Assembly: GCA_027943245.1 (NCBI GenBank)
Contig: JANDJZ010000149.1
Span: forward strand, 32,585 to 96,584
Length of the DNA stretch: 64,000 bases
Direction of reading: 5' to 3'
Source of the DNA: Acanthamoeba sp. SK_2022b
Lineage: Eukaryota > Discosea > Longamoebia > Acanthamoebidae
The notes beneath the pieces were generated by a model. It was not told where the DNA came from, made no database searches, and worked only from the letters and a program-made list of their open reading frames with translations. Of this stretch, positions 1 to 12,300 are shown in pieces. How positions within the stretch are numbered: position 1 is the stretch's first letter; the number at the start of each line of letters is the position of its first letter. The translations under genes and the position numbers were made by a program.

Positions 1-340
1 GTGATAGAGCTCTGTGCCAGTGTGAATGTGGTGGAGATCAGTGATCACTTTGAACAGGCTGTGTGCTATGGGGAGGCACTCAAGGCCAGTGAGATGTGGG
101 TGGTCAATTTTGAGGTCTGTGGTGAGAATGGCGAGGTACCTGTCCTCATGGGGCCCTTGCGTTCAGGCAAGGACTAGTGCAAGTACGACAGTCTGAGTGT
201 CATCAATGTTGTACATGACATCAACTGGACCAGGGCCAATTAGCAATTCTTTCTGAGCGCCAATGTTAACACATGTGAGCGTTTCTGAAGGTCTATGAAT
301 GATCATAAGCAAGCTCTCCTTTATGACATGAATCGTTGAT
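1..340 (+). other. Unrecognised CpG-poor fragment, possible transposon remnant
   Basis: Frame 1 is open from the first base to a stop at 175-177 and enters from outside the window. The peptide contains stretches such as HFEQAVCYGEALKASEMW and ends GPLRSGKD. I do not recognise a family with confidence. The DNA has few CpG dinucleotides and looks like the mobile island at 43-52 kb rather than the neighbouring genes, so a transposon-derived remnant is my inference. From about 340 to 625 I see only the A/T-rich upstream region of the next gene. Confidence 0.3.
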
Positions 341-625
341 GTGTTCAATGACTATACCGCCACCACCAGGAAGCAACAGGCAGCTTACATTTTTTCCAGG
401 GCAGAAAAAAAAGCCGGTGGGCAAGAAAGAGCAGGCGCGGATTCGAGTTTTGCTATTATTTTTTCACACCATAAATTTTTTTTCAGAATTATAAATATAT
501 TTACGCGTAGCACGCACGGCAGGACGCGGCACCTTGAGGAGGTGCAAGCATACGTCTTTTAGGCACCTCGCGAAAGCTGCCGTCTCGAGATTTTCACCAT
601 CAATCCACTCTGACGAAAAAAAGGA

Positions 626-2227
626 ATGCTGAGTGTGAATCTATCGGGCACGGTGTCAGTGAACCTCACCGAAGGTGAAAAAGAGGAGGTGGAGCCCTAC
701 ATCGTGGACCGTGCAGTGTGGACCGCGCTGCCTCCCAAGGTCAAGGGCATATTTGGCAACTCGGTTGAGGCATGGAAGGAATATGTAGTGCTCTACTCCA
801 TTGAACACCAGCTGCGGTGGCGCGACCATCTCGTGCGTAGCATCATGACCAGTGAGAAGGCCTACTTCGACGAGCTCATGGCCTGGAGCCGTAACCACCT
901 CATGGTACTTACTGCTTGTTCCACTTGCGGTGCACCGCAACCGGCCAGAGCTGATCCTCACGCTCCCTACCACTGCAGTTGTACCCCTACCACCTATCAG
1001 ATGTGATGGTTAAGGGTCTGCGCATTACTCCCTTCAAATATTACCTCAACATGATGCACGACGTCATGAAGCAAGGTTGCCCGCTCGCTTTCCCCTTTCT
1101 TTTTCGGCTCTCCTCTGATGTGAAGCGACCTCACTGACGCGACCGGTTGGTTTGGCTGTCTTGTCATCTCACCAGAGCGATCCTATGACCGCCTGCCCAA
1201 CTTCACTGCCTCTGACTGTACTACCGCCTCTCCTGTTGTGCGTACGTGCCTATACTTGGTAGTGATTTTGACAGCTTTGTCGCTGTCGCGCGTGGGTCGT
1301 CAGGCGTTCGGCTGCTGGGCATCGGGCGCAACCAATACATCGACACCATGAACACCGTCCGCGGGAAGGTACTTGCGGCGGTTGTGGCACAAGCGGTGGT
1401 TGTCTTACCCTGGCTTCTGTGAATGTGAATCCAGTCGTGGCTGTGGAGGCGGAAGCGTGGGGCCTTGTTCGAGCTGCTGCCCACTCAGCCGGTGCCCATT
1501 GAGATCGCTCACTGGTGGAAGATTAACATCGGCTACGTCAGTGAGGACGACATTCGTGTACACGACCATCGACCTTCCTCCGTGGACATGCATGTCGCGC
1601 TCGTGACCCACTCACACGTGGACACATACCACTGCTACACAGAACTCGACCAAGATGGAGCACGCGGTAATCGACATGCTGATCGATGTGGGCCCGCGCA
1701 AGGCCGGCGAGGTGGACAAGGCGACCGTGCACAGCCTCTACACAAAGGGCCTCATCTACATCGATGTGCCAGTCTATGATGAAGACTACATCATTAGTAC
1801 GGCATCGCGCCTTCGGGTTGCAGACATTTGCCGTGGCCGTGACTCACCTGTTCATCGATTGAGCGAACAACAGTTCCTCCGCTGGAAGGCTTTGTCATGA
1901 ATCGAGTGATCGGCGACTACTTTGAAAACCTTCTCTACAAGCTTTTCGTCTCGGTCGACGAACGAACCAACGTGGAGCAGCTGGCCCACATCTTGCAAAT
2001 GGATGTCCAAATGATCAAGGCACGTTATGTCTACTTTCTTGTTCCACCGAGCCTGGTTGTTGACATTAATCACAGCAAGCGCTCTCGCTCTACCTGCGAC
2101 TCGGGTTCGCCAAGAAGAAGAACTTGGAGGAGCTCACCCAAACGGTATGTGGAGGCCACTCCACGCTGGGCAATCGTCGCCTTCGATCGAAGTCTGCTCA
2201 TCTCCGCGTAACACACACACACACACA

Positions 2228-2302
<75 letters not shown>

Positions 2303-4587
2303 GCGTGTAGACGCTCGATGAAAGCTCGGGAAAGCTAAAGACGCGTTGGCACCCGTCTTGGCTGGCGACCGCCGGCCCCACTTCGCCAGGTGGGAGACGG
2401 CCCTCCATGGCAAAGGAGGTCACGCTCACGTTCACCCACAAGGACGGCGAGGGCTCTGCGTCTTACTACCCGTCCTTCTTCTCCGAGCCCGACCGCACCA
2501 ACAGCTCTGAGAAGGAGGACATCAGCACCGTCATCGCCACGCCTGTGGTCAAATCGGACAGCGTCCCCACAGTACTGCCGCGCTCCTCTTCCTTGTTGCT
2601 TATGCCTGCCTGCCTGCGAACGCTCATCATTCTGGCTGTATTGACAGTTAGAGCATTCAAAGCGGATCGCGTTCCTGTTCGACTCGACAATCACTGCCTA
2701 CCTCATGATGGGCAACCTGGGCGCTGGGCTCAAGACGCACGCCGGTGCGTTCCGTGCACCCTCTCCCTCAATTCGGATACTTAGATCAGTCACCTCATCG
2801 GGCCCGCTTCATCTGTGGTGCAGTAACCATGTTCGAGCGAGGTAAGCTCTCCGACGAGTTTCTTGACAGTCTGCTGGAGGAGCTGCAGCTGGTCAAGCCC
2901 AAGGCCGAGGGTGAGGCGCAGGTACGTTTCTCGCTTGTCTCCCTGCCAATAGTTGCGTGGTACCGATGTGTCTCACGAATCTGTCTCTCGTTCCCGTGCT
3001 GGTCAATGCACACAGCGTTACGTGGACCACGCCATCTGCCTGAAGAACACCATTCAAGCTCTCCGATACAATAAAAAGGTGCTAGATCTGCCCGATTGTG
3101 ACGGAGGCATCGATCTCATCCGCTGCGAGCGCATCAACACGCTCGACGAAGCCACCCGGCTACGAGTACCCCCACCCACCCGCTCTTTGGAAGCCTCCAT
3201 TTTGGCCTCGTCGAAACGCGTTATTCATTCGTTCGTTCTCTTTGTCGCACTGCAGTTGCTGGAGAAGAATTACGCGGTCCTCATCTCCATGGCGCCCATC
3301 TCCACCGAGACCGAGGAAATGACCCGAGTAGTGCCCCGCCACTTCGGCCCGCCCCTGCCCGAGGTACGCCGGTTATGACTTGACCGCCCGCAGCAGCTCT
3401 CTCCTGAGCTGCCGGCTTGCCCTCGAGACTGCGCTGGTGGTTTACAGCTGAGCCTGCACGTCTCGTCGCCTTGTACGTCGGCTGTTGCGTGCAGTTCAAC
3501 TCGATGTGGTGGAAGCTCTTTGTATACAACGAGCTCGGAGCCGGACCGCCCACCATACTCTACCCGCGGGGCGTGCGCGTCACTCAACTGCCTTCTGTTC
3601 TACTGGTACCAGAACTGCCTCCCCTTCACCTGATTTTCAGGCACGTAGATTGCACTTCATTCACCGCGCATCATGCACACGGACCCGGACAGCCCTATGA
3701 CCGGGTCACTTTCACGGCCGGACAGCACGAGCCAGCGGTTTTGCCCACTGTGAATCTGCTGCCAGTGCTCAACGAGGCCCTCATCTCATCCTCGGTCTGG
3801 GTTCAGGCCTTTGCCTACGCCCACAAGTCCACCGTGGTCAACGTGCCCTTCCCCGTCCGACCTCCTCCCGACGGCTTCACAGGTACTTCAGCGTTTTCCG
3901 GTCTCGCAACGCAGCGCAACTGATTCAAGTCGCGCTCACCATGCAGTGACCGAGTACGACCAGGACAACCTTGAGTACCACCCGTTCGTGCAGCAGGTAA
4001 GAAGCAGAGCGGCGTCACCAGCGACTGTGGCTTAATCGGCTCACTTGGTGGTGGTTGTGTGTATGTGTGTATGCGTTTTTTGCGCTCAGCTGCAAGAAAA
4101 GCTCAATCTGCAGTATGGGTTTGGGTACATCACCATGGCCAGCCCGCACGCCCTCAGCCTGCCCGAGGGGCGGCGTTTCGCCGGCGGAGAAGAGTCGGAG
4201 GTGGGTGTGGACGACGAGGACGACGAAGACGAGGAGGACGACTGCTACGGGGACACCGGGCCGAGCCTCGGCAGCCGCAAGAGCGCGGTGCTGGAGCACA
4301 AGCGAACGCCCGAGTCGGACGAGTGGACGCCCATGGAGGTGACGTTCGGGATGCCGCTGTTCGACCCGCAGCTGAACAAGGCCGTGTGCGAGCGCATTGA
4401 GTCCTTCCAGCTGTTCTCCGAGGAAAACCTGGCCCAGTACACCAAGCACAGCCAGCACCTCTCGAACGCCCTCCTCGACTTCATCGAGGCCCACCAGGCG
4501 CCCCACTACAAGTACGAGGTAGAGCCGGGCCAGGTGCCGCCGCCCACCAAGACTCTCACATTCCCTGGCAACTCCACCTGTCACTAG
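626..4587 (+). CDS. FAM91: FAM91 family protein
   Basis: FAM91 proteins bind golgins and the TBC1D23/WDR11 machinery at the trans-Golgi, where they help capture endosome-derived vesicles. Seventeen exons: 626-904, 979-1075, 1176-1217, 1304-1368, 1435-1557, 1643-1796, 1874-2023, 2080-2144, 2311-2562, 2663-2744, 2824-2921, 3016-3165, 3256-3363, 3495-3605, 3693-3882, 3947-3996, 4090-4587. They give 837 residues, almost exactly the human FAM91A1 length. Diagnostic stretches include [62 protein letters not shown] and ISMAPIS. An acidic linker ([12 protein letters not shown]) precedes the conserved C-terminal block ([20 protein letters not shown]). The start is the first ATG that places the conserved N-terminus correctly. 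Intron 8 holds a long (CA)n tract. The family assignment is very secure; splice sites are by eye. Confidence 0.95.
2211..2299. repeat. (CA)n microsatellite in FAM91 intron 8
   Basis: About 89 bp of almost pure CA, with one CC interruption near 2233, between the donor at 2145 and the acceptor at 2309-2310. Confidence 0.97.
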
Positions 4588-4745
4588 CACAACCTTGATT
4601 GCAATGAACGATCATGCCTCTGTCCTCTCCGGAGCAACCCACCTCGCCGAATTATTGGGCCAATGATACTGGGCCGGAGAGAGCTTCCCCATTTTTGTTA
4701 GCCGCTGGCCACAACTTGCTACAACCAACGTTTGAAGGCAGCAGC

Positions 4746-6913
4746 ATGTACCTCACCACCGGCCGCTACGGGGTGTGCATTACTGGAGTACTGGCGGTCG
4801 CTCTCGCCATCACCACCGTCGCTGCCACGCCGTACTCTTACCCCCCTCCTTGCTCTTTTTACAATAATCGTATGGTGGGGGAGCTGAAGGGGTAGAGGGC
4901 GCAGTGAGGTGAAGCCCTTTGTGATCGACGTACCGGCGAGCGTGCTGGAGGACCTGCACTACAGGCTAGCCCATGCACGCTTCCCGCAACCGCTGGACAC
5001 CTTCGAGACGACCAACCCGTGGGCCTACGGCACGACCGCAGCCTACATGAAAGAGCTCACACACTACTGGCTCCACTCCTATAACTGGACCGAGCAACAG
5101 GCCAACCTCAATCGCTTCCCTCAGTTCACCACTGGTACGCCTTCTTGCTGTGGCGCTGCTCTTATTTCCTCGCGGCTCCGTAAGTGAAGCTCACCCACAA
5201 GGGCAGAAATTGAGGGGCTGTTGGTGCACTTCCTGCATGTCCGCTCCAAGGCACCCCACGCCATCCCCCTCATCTTCTCGCATGGCTGGCCTGGCTCAGT
5301 GTTGGAGTGCACCAAGGTGATCCCGCTCCTCACCGGTCCGTACTCCAAGCCTAGTTCAAACCAAGAGCTTCCTAATCCTTATGTGCAGATGAGCGCGCCA
5401 GCATTCCCTTCCACGTCGTGTGTCCATCCCTCCCCGGGTATGGCTTCTCGGAGGCGCCCAAGGAACCAGGTGCCTCAGAGCCTCCACTCTTTTGTATGCC
5501 TGAGCTCCTAACAGGCTCGTCTCCATTTTGTTAGGGTTTGATACGACCAAGATGGCGGCCATGTTCGTTCAGGCACTGTCCTCCTCGCCTATCGCCCCCT
5601 ATCGCCAACAGATTTATGGTGTGTAAGAGCTCTACCGCTCTCCCTTTAACAGCGTCGTGGTGAACAGTTGATGGAGCGTCTAGGCTACACCGAGTACGTG
5701 GCACAAGGAGGCGACTGGGGCAGCTCGATCACCTCCGAGATGGCCATGCTGGCTCCCCAGCACTGTCGCGCGATTCACCTCAACTTCCTCCCCACTGGCC
5801 CGCCCACCAACAAAGGTGCGCCCATCGCTCGATCCTGCAAAGATGCGTTTAAGCCCAGGGGGCTTACCAAGAGAGATCTCGGAACAGGCCTGGTGGCCTC
5901 CCTGAAGCTGGGATTGTCGTACCTATTTCCCAGTTTGTTCTATACGCCCCGCGAACGTCAAAGCATGTGGGACACCTTCTCAGTGCTCCTGGAGGAGACT
6001 GGGTGCGGCCCTCCCGACAATCAACCCGCTCTTGTCGCTGCTGGGGGACCCACTAACCCAACATCAAATGTGTTAAGTTATCTCCATCTGCAGGGGACTC
6101 GCCCCCACACCGTCGGCTTCGCACTTAACGATTCGCCCGTGGGTCTGGCCGCCTACATCGTCGAGGTACCATGCGGGCCTCTGGACTCAGTAGCCTGTGC
6201 CATACAATCGCTGAACCTCTCTCGCGTGGACACTACAGAAATTCAGAACATGGACTGACTGCCAGGGCGACATCGAGAAGAGTGTCACTAAGGACGAGCT
6301 GCTGACCAACATGTTTGTTGCCCCCTTTCCCATTCTCCTTCTCAAATGGTCATCTGGTCGCGGGATGATGCGCACCAATGTCTAATGCCGCGTGTTCGAC
6401 CGCAGCATGATCTACTGGGTCTCGCAGAGCATCACGTCCAGCATGCGTCTCTACTACGAGATGTTCCATTCCAAGGAGTCGGTCTTCGACAAAGGTGCTA
6501 GGTTGTACGTAACGGTACCCACAGGTACGCACCGCCAAAATTATTCAGCTTTGCTTGATGACCAACGTATGTTCCCCCACCAGGAGTGGCAGTTTTCCCC
6601 AAAGAGGTGTCCCGCTGGCCGCGCAGCTGGGCTGGTACGCTGTCCCACTTGGTGACATAGGAGAGCTTTACCATGACCTGGTGGTAGCTCCTCAACGCTC
6701 ATGTTGTCTGTTATGACAGAGTACTACTACAACATCACGCACTGGAGCGAGATGCAGAGCGGCGGTCACTTTGCCGCTCTGGAAGAACCGCTGGTGCTGG
6801 TCTCCGACATACGCGTCTTCGTTGGCTCGCTTCCTCCCGCCACTTTCACCTCGTATGCTCTGCCTTCGACCGGCGAGCAGAAGGCGCCCACGAACACTCG
6901 CAGCGAGCTCTAG
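4746..6913 (+). CDS. EPHX1: Epoxide hydrolase, microsomal (EPHX1) type
   Basis: Hydrolyses epoxides to diols through a covalent ester on an aspartate; EPHX1 enzymes are anchored in the ER membrane. Twelve exons (4746-4831, 4905-5134, 5207-5335, 5389-5469, 5535-5620, 5668-5815, 5888-6002, 6078-6165, 6239-6312, 6406-6524, 6584-6634, 6720-6913) give 466 aa (human 455). An N-terminal hydrophobic segment (GVLAVALAITTVAAT) is the likely anchor, followed by the EHN domain (KPFVIDVP onward). Visible active-site elements: oxyanion-hole HGWPGS, nucleophile Asp in GGDWGSS, acidic Glu in FPKE, and His in SGGHFAALEEP. ALNDSPVGLAAYI and DELLTN are also family hallmarks. The exon 5/6 junction adds a short insert (about 17 residues) before LMERLGY and may be spliced differently. 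About 30 residues beyond the usual C-terminus are not conserved. Confidence 0.92.
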
Positions 6914-7241
6914 AGCGGTGGTGGATTTAGCTGTGTTTGGGATGCTGACGTGGCTGGTGACGTCAATTTGAAATTGCTCATAAAGAGGGCAAGACAAACG
7001 AGCTCGGTAAATGCGCTTCACCAGGAGTTCAAGTTGGACAGGGATTGTGGCGTCAGTTATCTCGTGGGCTGTTTTTGTTGCTGCTGCTGCGTATATTGCC
7101 CCCCCCCCCCTCTGTGTACTCACTCCGTGTGCTCACATCGTTACTCCGGCAGGGGCTTTAGGGGCGCCCTTTTTGGTAGTGCAGGTAATAAGGTTCTCTT
7201 CTACATCAAGGCCTTGGTATCCTTATCTCCTATTCTTCCAG

Positions 7242-8266
7242 GTCTCGAGGCGAGACGCACGGTCGAAGAGCTGCGAGATGAATACGAGAAGCTTAACATC
7301 CAACATCAGGTCGAGCTCCTGCAGAAGGGCGGTGAGTTGTTTGCCTCTGCAACATCAGGCAACAACCATCGCAAGAACAGATACAGCGACATCCTGGCCA
7401 CCGAGGCCACCAGGGTCCAGCTGCTCGGGCACCGTGACCTCCTCTTCGATGACAGCGACTACATCAACGCCAACTACATCGACGGCGAGGTAACAGGTTC
7501 ACAGAGAGCCTACATAGCATGCCAGGCGCCTCTACCGTCAACGCTCAACCACTTTTGGCTCATGCTATGGGTACCGACCGTCTCATCTGCAGGCTAATGA
7601 CAACCCCCTTGCTGATTGGTCGTTCCTTAACCAAATCAGGAAAACAACAGTCCAGTCATCGTCATGCTCACCCGCCTGACAGAGCGTGGGCACGTCAAGG
7701 CCACCGCCTACTGGCCCCAGCACCTGGGAGAGAAAACAGAGTTCGGGCCCTTTCGCGTTACCTTCATCAGTAGCGAGATCGTCAATGCCCACCTCCTGCA
7801 GCGCGTCTTCGAGATCGAGCACGCCGGAGAGACACGGCGGGTCGTTCAGCTGCATTACACCGAATGGCCCGACTTTGGCACGCCTGAATCTACGCGCACT
7901 ATTCGTACGCTTATAGACCTCGCCAACCTGCACAGGCAGGAGGGACGGCGAACCGGGCGCGATGGACCGATGGTGGTGCACTGCTCGGCCGGCGTGGGGC
8001 GGGCAGGCACCTTTATCGCCATCCATCTTATTCTGGAGAAGATGCAACACGCTCAAGAGTTCTCCATGCGCGTAGTGGACCTCCCCCGCACTCTTGCTCG
8101 GCTTCGTGCGAGTCGCGTGGGCATGGTGCAGACTCCAGACCAGTACCGCTTTATCTACGATGTGCTTTGGGATGCCACAATCGAGCGCACGGAAACGCGT
8201 GGCCTGGCCGTTGAGGAACCTCATCTGGATGCGCTCAGACCACACTTGCTACGTGATGAGCTGTGA
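7242..8266 (+). CDS. Classical protein tyrosine phosphatase (5' end unresolved)
   Basis: Dephosphorylates phosphotyrosine through a cysteinyl-phosphate intermediate. Exons 7242-7570 and 7640-8266 cover the whole PTP domain. Visible motifs in order: KNRYSDI, DYINANYID, the QAPLPSTLNHFW segment, the WPD loop (TEWPDFGTPES), the P-loop HCSAGVGRAGTF with catalytic Cys and Arg, and the Q-loop region QTPDQYRFIYDV. The domain ends in a short tail after VLWDATIE. No in-frame ATG precedes the domain: the frame is open back to the stop codon of the epoxide hydrolase, so at least one upstream coding exon is missing from this model. A possible membrane-segment ORF at 7011-7184 (GIVASVISWAVFVAAAAYIA) could be part of it but does not splice in phase with the simplest acceptor. 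Confidence 0.88.
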
Positions 8267-8318
8267 GCCTCATGGACAATTTAAAATTGAAAATTGCTTT
8301 TTTTTGCTCGCTTTCGTT

Positions 8319-9963
8319 ATGGAGACAGCGAGGTCGTTGGCAACGTTGGATACCAACGTGACGGCATGTGTGCTGGCTCACCTCTCACCTTCGGACCTCG
8401 CTCGCGTACATCCTAATTCGCGAACATAAAAAGAATTAAGGTCTCAGAAAACGACGAATAACTAGGGGGGGATGTAGGTGGGGCAAACATGCAGGTCTTT
8501 TGGACACGAGACAACAAGTGACGTGGTGTGGTGCGCGCTCTTCATGCGCCGCTTTGGTCATGATTTCTGGGGCGAGGCTGTTGGCAAGCACCCCTACCTG
8601 CCTGAGGCCGTGTCACCACCCAGCAGCGAGGAGTGGCACCGACACCTCGTCAGTGATATATTTGCGCTCTTCTCAGAGCGCCCGCTCAAGCCTTCGAGCA
8701 GTGACGCAGACCACAGCGAGGAGGACCGGGAAGGCTGCGTGCCGCCGCTGAACGAATTCGTCAGGAGACACGCCACTTCCGAAGGCTACGGTGGATGGAA
8801 GGCGGCCTATCGTCGGTACGTCTGTGTGCTGAGCCATGCATTCGTAGCGAGACGACCCGATCCTAACAATACAACTGCTGGTGGTCTGGGCGGGACAAAC
8901 AGCATGCACGAGATGGTGGCCCAATGGACCGAGCCGGCTGACGAGGCAGTCATCGTGGCTGGTCTGGTGCCCTTCACCACCCTGTCTACCATTGCCGACA
9001 TAGCGAAGCGTCACTTGAGCAACTGTACTGGCTTCCCATTCCATTACAATCAGCGCACCAAGTTGTGCTCACCCCCACCGCCAGGTTTGAGAAGTAAGTC
9101 GCAAGGCACAGTCAACGCCACGAAACTGACAAGTCCAGCATACGATGCGGTGAGCCCTGGCGGTATCTTTCCCATCCTTCCTCATCTGTGATGGCCCACG
9201 TCATTGACAGGGTGTGCTGTTGTTGCTGCTCCAGGCGAATGTAGGCTGCTTCGAATGAAAGCTCATCTTTACCTCTACCACTACAATCGTCCTGGCGACA
9301 AATCAACGGCGATCAACATATGCGTCGTTCGTAAGCCCAGGTGCTCCCCAGTCCTTGCGTGAATGCATGAGTCCACATTAGGCTCAGGCAATTTGTTATG
9401 TTGTAAAGGAATTGGTATCTTGAGGGCAATCTCTATTTCAGAGGCCTGCGCACAACTGAATCCGATCATCTCAAGCTCGTGTACGTCGTCGACGCGCAGG
9501 CGATGGAGAGTAGCGAGATCCATGCTGAACGCGTATTCACCCTCTAGGATAAGCTTTGCCTTATTGGAACCTGGTGGCTCACAGCCCCAACTAAACTATT
9601 GTGCCTCATAGGTCTACCGAGAGCTTCATGGCATGTTGGGCGAGGGGAAAGACAGGTTTAGCCGAGGCCTGCACGTTGTCCTGTTCCTTGTCAACGTCAG
9701 CGATCATGAGAGAGATGTTCCAAAGATACTCAGTAGACTGAAGGTTGTGCTTTCGTGTTAGCCGAACTGCTCCCGTGTTGCTTACGCCAGCACACTCTGC
9801 CTGACAGGTTCCCCAATTTGCTGTGCCTCCTCACTGGTGCCCCTACTACGCCGGCCCGGTCATCTTCGTTGTCGCTCCGCTAGACCAACGTTTGAACTCC
9901 CATCCCCCGCTGCACGAAGTTGACTTCACTAACACATTTCATCCCAGGGGGCAAAGGTATTAG
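8319..9963 (+). CDS. F-box protein with unknown C-terminal region
   Basis: Proposed exons 8319-8405, 8478-9162, 9211-9340, 9442-9532, 9612-9743, 9808-9963 close in phase and give 426 aa. The N-terminus (VLAHLSPSDLARVGQTCRSF ... VWCALFMRRFG) reads as an F-box, the SKP1-binding element of SCF ubiquitin ligases, so the protein is likely a substrate adaptor. I cannot name the rest. It contains a hydrophobic beta-rich stretch (LHVVLFLVNVSDHE), then CPYYAGPVIFVVAP near the end. Exon 2 is one long open stretch and could hide a further in-phase intron. The terminal exons are supported only by matching phases, so the C-terminal third is less certain. Confidence 0.65.
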
Positions 9964-10201
9964 AAGGGCGCTGAAGTGGCTCTTCCAGCAGCCTTCATCC
10001 CGTCCCCATTGGAGCTCCACAGGCTTTCTCTTGTGCGCCCTCCAAGAGGGGACAGCTTGAGGCACGCTCTTGCCCTTGCGCCACAGAACACAAACCGATT
10101 CGCAGCAGCGAAAAAGGATAAATTGGAACAAGGTGGCTCAGAAGACAAAAAATAAATCAAAAAAAAAAAAAAAACAAAAAAACAACAACATCTGGTCACG
10201 C

Positions 10202-11029
10202 ATGGCTGAGCAAACAAGGGAGGCTGATGAGTGCATCGTGTGCACTCTTGCTGGTATCATTTGTGATGGGTATGGGCATCGATCTTTAGCTTGTTCCGAT
10301 CTTTCTTTCAGATCTCTAAAGGTGCAACACCTGCAGTGGACGCCCGTGTGGACAATGCGCGCAAGCAGGTAACCCCTTGGGGTGCAGCCGAAAGCGGAAG
10401 CGGGGCCGGCCACGCAAGGTCAAGCCCGACCGCAAGCCCCTCACCACACCCAAACCACGTACGCAACCCTTCTCACTTGGCCACCACCACCTTTTCTTTA
10501 ACGATGTGCACCCGCCCACGGGCGTCAAGTGGCCCTCCGCCCGGCCTCGTTCGTAGCTCCCGTTCCGGCTGTGCCGCCCACTTCGTCACCGCCGTCAACG
10601 TGGCCTGCCGTCAGTGCACCGCACAGCAACGCGCCACCGCCCATTCGTTCGGAGCCGCCATCGCAACGGCGAAGCCAGTCACCCAAACGGCGGCGAACCA
10701 TCATCACGAGCTCCGGAAGCGACGAGGACGACGGTCGAGGGGTGTGGCGACCAGACGCCAACCGATTTGATCAAGCGCCTGACGAGGGCGAGAAGCACAG
10801 CGCACGAGCCACCACAGACGAACGGCGAAAACCGAGCGTTGTACCCAGCGTGCTCCAGCTGCTCGTCGAAGAGCTGCACGACATGAGGCGAAGTATGAAG
10901 TGCGTGAAGAGAGACCTCGCCAAGCTCTCGGCCAAACAGCGTTCCTTCAACGAAATGCAACACGGTACACCTCGCAACCTCTCTCTCCTGTGTGGCGTCT
11001 CCAACGGGCAACATAGCAAAATGGGAAGG

Positions 11030-11106
<77 letters not shown>

Positions 11107-12300
11107 CACGCATAGACCTGATACAGACCATGGACTCTCTCCCCCTCACGAGCGAGCGATCGCCCGCTTCGGTCAGTTCGAACACTTTGGCATCGTCGGC
11201 GCCGTGGAGATCGGAGGCGGATTATGCGCCGGTGTGGGACGCCACGCCCGACCAGACGGCTCTGAGATCGGGGCCGAGCGTCGACCCGGCATCCCGGCAT
11301 GTGATCCATCGGCACATACACGAGTCGGTCCGTGAGATGCGAAGGCAGATAGTGCTTCAATTCCCGTTCCTGATGCGCTACAACCTGGACGCCCGCGATG
11401 TGCCATTCGTGATAGACGATCTACGGTACACGTGGCGAGATGGAGATTGGGGGGGGGCCTATGGACCGGTTTCAAAAAACCGAGCTCATGTCACACCACA
11501 GGAAGCCGCTCATGGTGTCCCGCTTTATTACCGATCCCACGGGCGTAACGGTGCCCCTGCCGCACCTCGTCTACGCCAATCCAGCTTTTTGCGAGACGGT
11601 CAAATACCAACTGGTAACCCTCCTCTCGCCCCAATCTGCTGCGGCGTTGCGTCTTACTCCAATTTGATGCTCTTGCGCTGCACTCGCAGTACGAGTTGCA
11701 GGGGTGTCCGGTTACCAAAATAAGTTGCCTCGCCGATGCCCAAAGGGCGCGCATGCTGGAGCATCTGCTGCACCGGCACGTCCATCCCCATTTAATCTAT
11801 TAGATTATTTGTTTTCTGTTATGTTATTTACGTGCACCACCTTTGCGATGTTACATCGCAGCCCTTATCCGGACCTGAGCAATTTGATGCATACCGAGAT
11901 GACGCTGTTTGCCAAAGATGGCGGGCTTCTTAACGCTTCTGTGCGCTGTCAAGTGTTCTTTGATGATCAGAACAACGTACGTTACGCTGTGCCTTTCTGG
12001 ACAGGTCTATACTCACGTGCCTGCCGCGATGTACTTGCGCAGGCGGCGTGGGTCGCCGTGTGCGTCGATGCCGTAGCGCCAGCTACTCACCGGACTCTGT
12101 TGGCCATACTGAGCAGTATGCACCTCCTGCATTACTATTGTATTCTCTTTTATCGACGACTCACGTCCCATGACCTTTCAGACTGCGCGTCTACTCTGAC
12201 GGCTCAAGTGTCGCATTCTGTCCCCCTCCTGTTCCCATCGTACTACCCGTCGCCTTCGCAAGGCTCATTTCCATCAGCCACTTCTACACCCAACAAGTGA
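10202..12300 (+). CDS. Zinc-cluster / AT-hook / PAS transcription regulator
   Basis: Probable sequence-specific transcription factor. Exons 10202-10239, 10322-10458, 10530-10964, 11116-11425, 11502-11613 and 11700 onward are in phase; the last junctions, from about 11800 to 12300, are not resolved. The N-terminus has a compact Cys cluster (ECIVCNTCSGRPCGQC, then a sixth Cys before SRKRKRGRPRK), resembling a fungal-type Zn2Cys6 finger directly followed by an AT-hook GRPRK. A Ser/Pro-rich linker and an amphipathic helix (LLVEELHDMRRSMKCVKRDL) follow. The C-terminal part (FPFLMRYNLDARDVPFVIDD, then LPHLVYANPAFCETVKY, then NLMHTEMTLFAKDGGLLNAS) looks like the PAS domain found in ERT1/AcuK-like proteins. 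An A-rich tract (10150-10190) lies just upstream of the start, and an AATAAA motif sits about 40 bp after the stop. Confidence 0.7.
11032..11105. repeat. (CA)n microsatellite in intron
   Basis: About 74 bp of pure CA inside intron 3 of the zinc-cluster gene. It ends about 10 bp before the next exon. Confidence 0.97.

Noticed and set aside
2070..2441. Open frames of Cys-Val or His-Thr repeats over CA tracts (also at 10679-11360, 27049-27326, 31998-32422 and 58140-58502)
   Set aside because: Products of reading through (CA)n/(GT)n repeats that lie inside introns.
4746..8266. Epoxide hydrolase-phosphatase fusion protein
   Set aside because: The frames are continuous except for TAG, but the hydrolase ends at its normal length and the phosphatase domain begins at a good acceptor, so two genes are more likely.
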